This document shows positions 1-11,700 of a DNA stretch of 64,000 bases, in pieces (the first letter of the stretch is position 1; every line of letters starts with the position of its first letter). Position numbers and translations under genes: made by a program. The DNA comes from Acipenser ruthenus. Its lineage: Eukaryota > Chordata > Actinopteri > Acipenseriformes > Acipenseridae. Under the pieces are notes generated by a model, which was not told the origin of the DNA, searched no databases, and saw only the letters and a list, made by a program, of their open reading frames with translations. The DNA lies in the NCBI RefSeq assembly GCF_902713425.1, contig NC_081217.1, positions 17,016,159-17,080,158 on the forward strand. The letters are read 5' to 3'.

Positions 1-682
1 GTTCGTATTAATGAGCGTTAACATGTTTACAAAAACAGCAGTACAGTGCATTCCGGTATGTTTTACCTGTCTCAGGTACCTTTCAATTGTTTTTTTTGTT
101 TTGTTTTTAAGAGGACTACACTTACCAGAATGCAATGGGGTGTAAGTTTACAAGCCTGAACTGTCCCGGTGTACACGCAGTCACATGGTAACCCTACAGG
201 GTGTTGTTCTGACTGCCCTGCAGTCCGAATAGGAGTACTCTGAATAAGTACTCAAAACTCTGTGTTTACATGCATAAGTATTCTAGAATATTTGTTTCTG
301 TTTGTACGTGTGTGAGAGTGTCTAATAAATAATGCTGTTTGTATTAAAGTTATTTAACAAGTTAATGGTGATAATGCAACTATTGTATTTTTGAATAAGC
401 CACGTCTACCATCAATAAACGAAAGTAATTATCCAACATTTTAATATTATACAAAATAACATTTAATGAATTACTAAAAAAAAAATTAAAAAGTTATTTA
501 GAGAAGCAAGTTTCTAAATTAGACAGTCAAGTAAAAAAATTACATTAAAATCACGAAATGGTATAGAAATGTATAACAAATATGCTTTAAGGAACATAGA
601 AGCCACCACCAAAAACACTGCTTGAAGAGAACCTCTCTTACCCAGAACACCTTGCTTCTGTATAAGAAGATTTCGTGGCGTC
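1..682. other. Intergenic, no gene seen
   Basis: AT-rich sequence without a convincing exon on either strand. An AATAAA at 324-329 could be the poly(A) signal of a plus-strand gene lying before the window, but no upstream coding sequence is visible to support it. The stretch ends at the target-site duplication of the foldback element that follows. Confidence 0.5.
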
Positions 683-1001
683 ACCAATGTGAGGTATGAC
701 ACAGGCCCGGTTTTTGGGATGGAACCGCATAACAGTCTCGCATTTTGATTGGTCCATGTCTGTCACATGAATACGTCGTCACATGAGTGGAAAAGCGTGC
801 AGGCATTTTTAACATTGTGATCAGATAGAGAGAGTGATCTGCTTTCCACAACCTTACCATTAAAATATAATGTGGTATTACACTGTACTGATATAACAAA
901 CTATGAGGAATTACTTTATATAAATGATCATGTTATGCACAAATGTAAGAATTGGCTTTCTGTGGTGGTGTACTTTTTTCTTTCAAGTAGCATATATCTT
1001 T

Positions 1002-1137
1002 TAGATAACGTCCCAAATTCTGGGCCGCCTTGGTTTTTAGATAACGTTCCAAATTCTGGGCCGCTTTGGTTTTTAGATAACGTCCCAAATTCTGGGCTGC
1101 CTTGGTTTTTAGATAACATCCCAAATTCTGGGCCACT
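1002..1137 (+). repeat. 36-bp subterminal tandem repeat, left arm
   Basis: About four units with a 36-bp spacing (GATAACG recurs at 1004, 1040, 1076 and, as GATAACA, 1112). Each contains the palindrome-like core CCCAAATTCTGGGC. The same unit is tandemly repeated in inverse orientation in the right arm. Confidence 0.85.
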
Positions 1138-1763
1138 TTGCATTTCCGAATTCAGCCCAGTTTTGGGGAATCAGCTGACAGCCGAGTTTCTAAGTCATGC
1201 ATGCACAGTTTACCATAAACTGGATCGTGAATTCATTTGAGAGTAACCCTTAGTACATTAATCAAAGTTCATGTATTTTTTACTCTCCCCAGAAATCTTT
1301 TTTTTTTTTTTTAATGAAAAAAACAAAAATGTAAATGTTAAAAAACGTATTTCTTATTACATGAAGAAACTACATTGCACTGAAATAGATACATGAAAAT
1401 TAATTTAAGCAGTCGTTTTCCTTTATTAAAGGCTAATATTAAAACACATTTTTGGGAAGGAACATGGTATTCCGAAAAAAGGACATCTCGTTTTCTTATG
1501 TAACGTCCATCAATATATTGTAGTGTTTCAGGTTCTTTTTGGACAGAAATGAGACTGCAACTGTGAGTAGATGAAGGCCGTTTATTTTGACAATAATTAA
1601 ATAATCACAAAATAAAATCATAAAGTGAGGGAAAGGAGACTGGGAGTCGAAAGTGAAAATAAATGATTGTAGTAATTTTTCTTTTACCCTACCCTTCCCA
1701 GTCTTTTCCCCGCCCCTCTTGTGCGCAAAACCTGAACTCCAATTCCCCTCCACACACGTGTAC

Positions 1764-2046
1764 CACCATGCAACCCCTGCACGCATACACCCACCATGCA
1801 ACCCCTGCACGCATACACCCACCATGCAACCCCTGCACGCATACACCCACCATGCAACCCCTGCACGCATACACCCACCATGCAACCCCTGCACGCATAC
1901 ACCCACCATGCAACCCCTGCACGCATACACCCACCATGCAACCCCTGCACGCACACACCACCATGCAACCCCTGCACGCACACACCACCATGCAACCCCT
2001 GCACGCACACACCACCATGCAACCCCTGCACGCATACACCCACCGT
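1764..2046. repeat. 28-bp minisatellite in the foldback element core
   Basis: About ten units of a 28-bp repeat starting ATGCAACCCCTGCACGCATA, with a 27-bp variant in the last few units. Because there is no stop in several frames it produces long spurious open frames on both strands. Confidence 0.9.
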
Positions 2047-3939
2047 AGCAATTCTTTGCAAAATATATTTTCGGGTATTCAGCCCAATTCATGTCTATGG
2101 CAGTGTTATAAAACACATTGTCAGGCATATCTCTCGAACCCGAGCACGTAGAACCACCATTCAAAGTGATATAGACTCAGTGAAGCACCCCAAACCACCC
2201 CCTAAAAAGGTGTGGTGGTTCACCCAAAAACTCATGTCATGATGAAAAAATTCACTTTGCCAAGCCGTCCTGGCATTTGAACCATGAAAATGGTGACTCC
2301 TTGTGCGGGGCCCCATGGGGCCCCAACGCAAAAAAAAATCAAGTTCTAACCCCCACAGAACCCGAGATACGCCCTGTCAAAAATGTCCAAAAACTACCCT
2401 TTTCGGGGTCATATCTCCTAGGGTCATGTCTGGGGGCCCTCTTTCACAGGGAGCCACCCGTTTTCAAATGCTACATTTTCAACAAATTTTCACATTTTCA
2501 GCATGATGGCATATCAAGGTTGCATTTCCAATAGCTTTTGAGCTCCAGGTTGGCAAAAAAAGTCTAAACTGGTGTCCTTTCTAGCTGGGGACACGTCACT
2601 TGGAGGGATCGACAGGGGCCCCGAGGTGGACCTCCATACCGATTTTCAAGTCTTGGGGACCCCCGGAACCCGAGATACAGCACCCTGAAAAATGTCTATG
2701 GGAAATCCCATTATAAAACCCCTTTGGAGCAACGCCCACCATCTGGCGGTGGGGTGGCGTTTGAACCCGTGGCCAATGTCTTTCTTTAGCTAAGACTCTT
2801 GTGCACGCAAAGAATGTCCTTCTGAGTTTGTTGGCCCAGGGGTCGTGGAGATAAGGGTACGATAAGAGACCACCCCCTTCCCTATGGCAAATCCCATTAT
2901 AAAAACACCATTGGGGTAGGCTCAGCTAATGGCGGTCATGGGTCTTACGAACTCGAAGGAACCCATTTTCTTTAGCTAAGATTGTTGTGCATCTAAAAAG
3001 AGTACAGAAGCATCAATTTAAGTCCATTCCAAGTGTTTTGTGATCACAGTATCAGCCTGAGTGTATCGGAGCACAGTTTTGCACCAAAAGCGAGGGGAGG
3101 CGAAAAAAAGCACTATATACCCTATTCTTTAAGATATCACTTTGCAGTGCAAATTTGAGGAACGCAACCACTTAGCAACTTGCAAATTGGTACTGCAATT
3201 TAAAGGCCTGTAGTGTCAGACTGGTAGTGCCTAACTGATTCAAGTGTTTTTGGAATGATTCTTGCAAAGACTGATTTATAAGAAAAAAGAGAGATTGACA
3301 AACAGCATTTTGCTTTATATGCAGAAACGGGCAACTACAAGAGGGTGTCAAACAAGCTGTGAGTGTCCCAGGAGGCTACAGAGTACCTCTGAGTATGAAT
3401 CCAGATGCTCGCAGTACCTGTTCTTAGATGTCCAAAACCAATGTATCGCTGTATAACTGTATACCATATAAATATCACTTTTTATTGTGTATTAGCGAAA
3501 ATTGTAAAGGGGTACTCGAGCTGAAACCTCCAGATAGAAGGGGTACAGTTTCAAAAAAAGGTTGAAAACCCCTGACCTACAGTATAAATGATCAGGAATA
3601 GATAAGGGAAATGCTGACTAATACAATACAATAGGATTTATTTGAAGTTGTTGAAGGGCACTGGTCTCTTAAACCCAGAAGTTCTGATAAACCCCTATGC
3701 CTCACTATATATTGATGGACATTACATAAGCAAATGAGATGACCTTTTTTTTTTTTTGGTATACCATGTTCCTAAATGTTTTCTGAGGAGAGTAAAAAAT
3801 ACATTAACTTTGATTCATGTACTCTTAAATGAATTAACGGTCCAGTTTATGGTAAACTGTGCATGCATGACTTAGAAACTCGGCTGTCAGCTAAGCAGAA
3901 TAATATCTCAAAAACTGGCCTGAATTCGAAAATGCAGAA

Positions 3940-4150
3940 TTCGGAACGTTATCTGAAAACCAGAGCAGCCCAGAAACTGGGATGTTATCAAAGCGGGCCA
4001 GAATTTGGGACGTTATCTAAAAACCAAAGCGGCCCAGAATTTGGGACGTTATCTAAAAACCAAAGCGGCCCAGAATTTGGGATGTTATCTGCAAACCAAA
4101 TCGGCCCAGAATTTGGGATGTTATCTGAAAAGTAAAGCGGCCCAGAATTT
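3940..4150 (-). repeat. 36-bp subterminal tandem repeat, right arm
   Basis: Five to six inverse copies of the left-arm unit (core GCCCAGAATTTGGGA), so the two arms carry different copy numbers. Subterminal repeats of this kind are often transposase-binding sites in DNA transposons; that role is an inference here. Confidence 0.8.
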
Positions 4151-4598
4151 GCGACGTAAATGAAAACAGCGGCAGTCTATATGTAAAACTGTGATTACAT
4201 TAGAGATAAACTAATGTATCCTGTAACAAAACTGCAATAGCGTATATGTTTTATATTAAAATATATCGCAAAAACGATTATAGATATATGCTACTTGAAA
4301 GAAAAAAGTACACCACCACAGAAAGCCAATTCTTACATTCGTGCATAACATGATAATTTATATAAAGTAATTCCTCATAGTTTGTTATATCAGTACAGTG
4401 TAATACCACATTATATTTTAATGGTAAGGTTGTGGAAAGCAGATCACTCTCTCTATCTGATCACAATGTTAAAAATGCCTGCACGCTTTTCCACTCGTGT
4501 GACGAAGTATTAATGTGACAGACATGGACCAATCAAAATGCGAGACTGTTATGCGGTTCCATCCCAAAAACCGGGCCTGTGTCATACCTCACCAATGT

Positions 4599-5612
4599 TT
4601 ACTAAACATTTCAAGGAACTATTTTCAATAGTAGAACATAGGGAGTAAATAGATTAGCATAAAATGAAAGCTAATCCTATTTTTAATAATAGAAAATTAA
4701 AATGTATGTCTGTAAATTAAATTGTGCTCTTTTTTTTAACGAATCTGCTGATGGCGTATCCCAGACTGGATGTTTATACTGTAAAGCAGGAAGGGCTGAC
4801 GAGAGCTTTGAGTTTGACAGCGTAGATGCGAGCTGGTGAAAATTAGACTATTAAACTGTATTGGTGAAGCTATACGAATAGCAATCACAGAATGTTGTTT
4901 TGTTTTTGCATACGTCTTATGAACAGCGTATCCCTATAAAACCAGGAGTTCTGCTATCATATTCATTAACTAAACCTGAATACTGACCTTGATTGCGAAA
5001 CTTTACACCGGTGCATATACCTCAGTTTACTGTAAGTGTATGCAATAATATTTAGTTTTTTAAGAATAATTTTGTCAGAACTGTAGAAGTTTTGCCAGTC
5101 AGTAAGGAGACAGGATTTTAAACAAAGATGTAAAGTTTGTGTGTGTGTGTGTGTTTTTTTTTTTTTTTTGTATTAGAAAAAAAATAACTAAAGCAGAAAA
5201 ATCTCATGGAGATCGGTAAGATAGCTACGGCAAATAAGATGAGTTTAATAATCGTGAATGTGCTTGCACAAGCTACGGCAGCTTTCTAAACATTTTATAA
5301 TTGTATATAAGGAAGTACCTTAAACATCTACGTAATGTATGACAAATATTAACTTCCCTATACCGAGAGCTGAAATGACAAATTACTCGCGCAACATTCA
5401 TTGGACCGCCCTGCTAGTAAGTAAGTAGTAAAAAATGTAAAGAAAAAAATAAAGATGAAGAGACACAGACGATTCTTATTTTGGCTGTTAACCTTTACAA
5501 AGCGTTTTGAAAACCATAGTGGACTTAGCTCAGAGGGTAAAACCACTGATCCTGTAACAAGAGAAACGCCTCAGAACTGACTGAAACTTCACATCGTAAA
5601 CGTATATAAACA
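4599..5612. other. Upstream region of the C6orf89-like gene
   Basis: No additional gene seen. It contains the presumed promoter and 5' UTR of the gene starting at 5613; I see no clear TATA box near the start and cannot place the transcription start. A short (GT)n-(T)n tract lies at about 5139-5168. Confidence 0.4.
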
Positions 5613-8600
5613 ATGGGACTGGCACCGAGCGAGCCATGCATCTATGAGAAGCTGTCTGAAAGTGTCGATATCCTGAGGCGATCCGGGTATCGATATGGAA
5701 TGTCGGAGAGGGAGATCGAGAAGTTCATAAAGCAGGTGCTGGAAACGAATGAGCCCAGGCGAGAGCCGCCCCAATTCCCCATCCTGCTGGCAGCGTGCAA
5801 GGTCAGATTATATACTGTGCTGTAAATAGATGGGAAGCATTAAGGAAGGGGTAAACGACGATACATGTTGAATCTCTGGATTCTTACCATCATGTTAATG
5901 TACCATTGTATTACTTCTAGCAAACAATATGAAATGCTGAACTGAAATCGCAAGTGTTACATTTGAAATGTGTAATACTGTACAGAGTCAGCATTTACTA
6001 ATGAAACACAAGTTCGTTATTCACCAAACTGTTCTAGATTGTGGGTGACTTCATTAACAAGGGGCTAACCCCTCCCAGGAGCCCCAAGGTGTATGTTTCA
6101 GTTGAGGTGTTGGAGCACAATGTGATTTTTTTCCAGGACCTATAGGAGCTGCATGTTTTCACTGTTGTCTTTCCTTTCCCCTTCATGCAGCTTGTAATTG
6201 CACTGGGATTCCTCTTGGTGGCAGTGCTGGCGTTCACCTACCCTCTTAGCTTTCCACAGTACAGGTTTCCTGTGGGTCATGCTCACAACTGGTCCTCTCC
6301 CATCAGCCACGTGCGCCTCCTGTCTCTGCCCATTGCCAAGAAGTACAACCTCGAAGGTACATAGTTAACTCTGCTTTCACAGGGACCGCAATGCACTGTG
6401 GAATTTGTAGTTCTGCACTTCTGAAAGACAAGACACAGATAAAAAAAAATCCTGAAGGCACTGTGGGTTCAAAAACTGGAGAACCTGGAGTCATATGGTC
6501 ACCCTATAAATAGGGCATTCTTACCTCAGAATTACATTTGAATTGCTGTGCTGCTAAACCTTTGGCTTGCTAAAAACACTTTGCTAGTCATTTGAAATGC
6601 GTAAGTCCAATTTGGCAGTCTCTCTGTGTCCTGCAGTCTTGTCTTTATGATCTGTAGTCTGCTAAAGATTCGTATCAGCTGTAGAAATGAAAGGCTGTGT
6701 TATTAGTTAAACACGTGTTAACTGGTACCCAGGGGAATGGATTTGAATGATCATTTCCATTTTCCCTGAATTGTTCTGCACTGTGTCGTACCTTCAGGAT
6801 TTAAGTAATCATTTGCTTTCTGGAATTTGAATATTCCTTTTTGTTGTAAAATACATAGAACCGTTGATTTAGTTCCTCTGGATCTTGCTTGCTAACTTAT
6901 TTAGTACTTAGAACATGTGTTGTTGTGCTGCACTGTGATGCTTCCTGTTTCTCAGGGGATTTTTTAGGATAGATATGATACAACGGGACGTTTCCATTTA
7001 ACAAATGCGCTCGCATAAAATCCACCGCAGCATCGATATGGATACATACAAAATATATATACAGTTGTAGTCAAAAGTTTACATACCCGAATGGAAATTT
7101 ATAATTTCTAGAAATTTCTCTAAAACAAATAATTCTAGGAAAAATCTTTTGTAGCAAAAGTTTTGCTTTTGTGGATGAGGAAAAAATAGATGTCTACAAT
7201 TATTTATTTTGCAAAACTCCAAAAATGCTAATTCAAAAGTATTCATACCCTGACAAGGAAAATTAAAGTAATAGCTAGTTGAGGCACCTTTAGCAATAAT
7301 AACCTCTTTTAAACGATTAGGATATTTGTCAATGAGCTTTTGACATGATTCTTTAGTGATTTTTGACTATTCTTCAACGCAAAATTGTTCCAGTTCATTC
7401 AAATTCCAAGGACTTCTCTTGTGCACAATACCAAAGATTCTCAATCAGATTTAGACCGGGACTTTGACTAGGCCATTCCAGAACCTTCATTTTATTCTTC
7501 TTTAACCATTCTGAAGTAGATTTTGGTGTGTGCTTTGGATCGTTGTTGTGTTGGAATGTCCAGTTACACTTTAAAAGTTTTGTAGTGGAGGGTTTCAGAT
7601 GATTGGCCAATATCTATTGGTCTGCTATGGAATCCATTTTATCATGTATTGGAACTAAATTTCCTGTGCCATTAGAGGAAAAACAGCCCCATAGAAGGAT
7701 ATTACCACCTCCATGCTTGACAGTAGGTGTGGTGTCCTTTTGTTTGTACGCCTCACCAGACTTTCTGCAAACGTAACGACTATCAGCGTGACCACATAGC
7801 TCGATTTTTGTTTCACCACTCCACAAAACCTTTGAGCAGAACTCATATCCATCATTCAAATGCCATTTTGCAAACTTTAAGCGAGTGTCCGTGTGATGTT
7901 TTCCTAAGAGTGGCTTTTTCCTTGGCCTGCGACCATTGAGACCTTCACCTTGCAGTACTTAAAATGCAAGACCTACGGTTGAAATGGAAACCTCAGTCCC
8001 ACTTGCAGCCAATTCACTTTGAATATCTTTGGCAGTCAATCTCGGACTGAATAGATTCAATTCTTTTATAGCCTATTTGCATACGACATGCCTTTTAAAG
8101 CCGGGATAATTCTGGTCGCTCTTCTTTGCACTCTTTCTAGAGCAGCAATATCCTTTTTGTAACGAGGTGACCAGAACTGAACACATTATTCTAGATGACG
8201 TCTTACTAATGCATTGTAAAGTTTTAACATTACTTCCCTTGATTTAAATTCAACACTTTTCACAATATATCCTGTTGGTCTTTTTTATAGCTTCCCCACA
8301 TTGTCTAGATGAAGACATTTCTGAGTCAACATAAACTAGGTCTTTTTCATAGATTCCTTCTTCAATTTCAGTTTCTCCCATATGATATTCATAGTGCACA
8401 TTTGTATTGCCTGCGTGCAGTACCTTACACTTTTCTCATTTGCCATGTGTCTGCCCAGTTCTGAATGCTGTCTAGATCATTTTGAATGACCTTTGCTGCT
8501 GCAACAGTGGTTGCCACTCCTCCTATTTTTATGTCGTCTGCAAATTTAACAAGTTTGCTTACTATACCAGAATCTAAATCATTAATGTTGATTAGGAATA

Positions 8601-8670
8601 GGATATTCTTTGCTTTCGAGAAATTTCTAGAAATTATAAATTTCCATTGGGGTATGTAAACTTTTGACTA

Positions 8671-8735
<65 letters not shown>

Positions 8736-11700
8736 GTCTATCTATCATTAACGTATTTTCAGTGTAACTCTAAAAGAGAACAGCTTATTGTTTGTTTGAA
8801 TTGTTTTGTCCAGCTCGTGTCTCTACTGCTGATCTTCCACGTCTGGCTTTCGTTCCCTCTCTCCCCTACGCCTGCAGCCGCGGATCAGTTCTGCACCAAT
8901 TCTTCACTTTTCAACAGTTCTTGTGATTTCCACAAGCTGAATCACTTTAATATGTTTCATAACTCCCCTTTGTTTTGCTTGGACTTTACTCCAGATGCCA
9001 GGGCTGTTAGAGGACAGGCTGTCTGATCTTTATTTATTTAAACATTGTAATTCTAAAGGGTGTGGGGGTGTTTTGCAATTGTTGTTATAGCTGGCTTGGT
9101 TTAGTGTGTGATACAGGGATGGAAATAAGACTCCTGTTGCATAGCAGTTTCACCCATTCCAGGTTTTAAGGTGTGTCTTAATAAACTCCTAGTAAAACCA
9201 GGATTGGATCCAACTGCTATGCAAAGGCGGTCTTATTTCCATCCCTGTGATAGCTACATATACAATGACATATTTCATGTTTCTTTTAGGATAGGCTGGT
9301 CTTTATTAGGTTGACCTTTTATTAGATTTGTTTCTAGTTGTGGTTTATTCATGCCTGGACAAAAGTATGTTTCAAACTGTGTTTAAGGGTTGCATTGTAT
9401 CCTGTGGTTTGCTCTCAGATGGTGCTGATAAGGTTTCACTCATTCAGAATGAAACTTCCTAATCCATCTTTTGTCTGAGTTGCATAAATCTGCAATTCTA
9501 TATTTATGACTCCTTCCTGACCCTGTTAGTGTGTGTCTGATATTGCACAACTCCAGCCTAGTTTACTGGCATTGAAATAAACCCCACTTTGCATAACAAA
9601 TCCAGGTTTCACTACAAGCATTGGTTTATGAACCGAATGCAGCACAGTGCGTCTGAAACTCAAGGGTCTAATTAAAACCTGGAGCTGCTATGGCTCTCTG
9701 ATCGATGGGTCTCACGTCTGATTTATATAATGATTGGGTTGTTGGACTCATTGCATTGTGCAGTCGTTGATTTCTGTGATGCGTACTCGGACACTCTTAT
9801 TAAATAAATAGAAACTAGATGTTTCATCTCAGTAGGGATGTCCTGGTGAAATATATTCAGAAATAAACAGACAAATTCTTACGCTGTGAGGGACCGTGCA
9901 GCTGCCTCAGCTCCACCTCCGAACCCAGCTGGCCTATCTGCTGCTGTGAGGAAGCAGTGTTTGGATAAGAGAGAGACGTCATCTGCACGTTGTTTTTGTA
10001 AAGGTCATGAGTGTGAATCCCGACTGGGGTCGATTTGGCACTGGGGCAGGTCGTGATGTTCCTTGATCCTGAGCGTGCAGGGTGAGGGGCCTTCTTTTTG
10101 GCCTGTTCGGGCCTAATTTTAAAGCTTGAACCGGACCCGACCTCAGCCAATCCGAACCCGACCCGAGCCTGAGTGTCGTTGTTTTCACACCTGACCCAAA
10201 CCCCCCCCCCAAATATAATGATCCTTAACTAAGGCACGCTCTATGTTCTTGTTACCATAAAATAGGCACACATACATAAGATCTACTTGAATTCACATAA
10301 TCATTATTTTGGACTTGCCCACACAACCCCAAACAGCAATGTCAAGCTTCATTATACCACAACTGCAGCTTTTAATAATGATATAATTTCTTACCGTAAC
10401 CCAGTAAAGTGATAAAATCCCTCTTAACAGAAAACAAACCAAAATAATTTTAAAAAAAAAACACACAAGTAGAGTGTTTGAAAAATGCTTGATGACCTGT
10501 TGGAGTGTTAGGGGCTTGAGGATTCCGGAGTGCCATGCAGATTAATGCTGTTCTGCCTTTTTCAGGGTTCCACGAGTGGTGGAGATCCCATAAGAAGGGG
10601 CACTCTGGAGCTGCAGTGAACTGCTCCGAATGTGCCTCGGTGTCGGCTGTGCTGGAGGTGTGGAAGGGTCAGGGCTTCCCAGACTGCATACTTCAGGGAG
10701 TGCAGCCCGTAGTAATTGAGGTAACTGCAGCGGGGCTTCAGGATCAAAGAGCAACACAACACAAGGCGATTACATGAGGTCTTTCATCAGTAACTGGAAA
10801 CCGCTGTAACACGACAATAGTGCCACATGTAGAAATACCAAAAGAAACTTAAATAAATGTAATGACAAGCATTTTGAGTAAATGGCAAACCGTGCTGTTT
10901 TTCTTTTAGGGGGGCCAGTCCTTAACCCTGTCCTATGCAGACCTGGAGCAGCTGTACTCCAGGCAGCAGGAGTTCATGGACCTTTTCATCAGGGAGCAGG
11001 AAAACCTGATCGTCCTGGCGCAGGAATTCCCAAAGGAGCCCTCCGACTTCATACTGCTGTGGTAAAAAGAGAAGAGTGGGCTCTAGTTCAGCTTGAGCAG
11101 ACACTGCCTCCACGCTAGTGTACAGTGTACCACTCTTAATGTGGAGACCTTATGTCCACAAGCAACTAACTGTGTCCACATTAGGCGTACTGTGCTTTAC
11201 CAGCAGCTCACTGATCATCATTTAAAGGTGTGCTGAAAGCAAGCCTCCCTACAGGACTCCTCAAGCTTTAAGTGCATATACACTTGAAATGGTGCAGTGC
11301 AATACATTTACCTTAGACTGACACACAGGTAATTAGTTGTCATTTATTTATCATTGTGTAATAGATTGCTTTAACAAGACGAAACCTCTGTTACACGTAC
11401 ACGGTTCAGCTTGTTTGCAAGGTGGCCCTGCAATCTCCTTCCTCATCCCTCTTCAGTCCGTCTCCCAGGGGGCAGTGGATGCTCACGTGATCCATCTCCT
11501 TGTTGACTCCTGGAGAGCTGGTTAATGATGCTGATGATTTCTTTGTCTTCCCCCTCAGGAAGCCCCAGCTGGTGAGCCGTCAGGAGGTGCTGCAGGGGCT
11601 GTTCCCCAGTGCGGAGCTGCAGAGAGTCCTGGACAGGGAGGGGGTCTCTCTGAAGCGCTGCCTGGTGACAGACAGCCAGGGGCTGCAGAGCAAGGTAAGG

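Larger units (their letters stand above)
691..4590. mobile_element. Foldback-type DNA transposon, non-autonomous, 8-bp TSD
   Basis: The 8-bp direct repeat ACCAATGT flanks it at 683-690 and 4591-4598. The ends are perfect inverted copies beginning GAGGTATGACACAGG. The inverted arms run far inward, about 691-1521 on the left and 3704-4590 on the right, interrupted by small indels. Each arm carries its own array of a 36-bp repeat. The core (about 1522-3703) holds a 28-bp minisatellite and a segment of unknown origin with no transposase-like reading frame, so the copy must have moved in trans. An 8-bp TSD is known for hAT, P, Merlin and Zisupton-type elements; the terminal bases do not decide between them. 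Confidence 0.85.

Noticed and set aside
1496-2242. Several 120-220 codon frames in the foldback element core
   Set aside because: They arise from the 28-bp minisatellite and show no transposase motif.
9979-10212. Minus-strand frame with Gly/Ser/Pro-rich sequence in intron 2 of the C6orf89-like gene
   Set aside because: It reflects a degenerate GC-rich repeat of GGGTTCGG-like motifs, with no homology.
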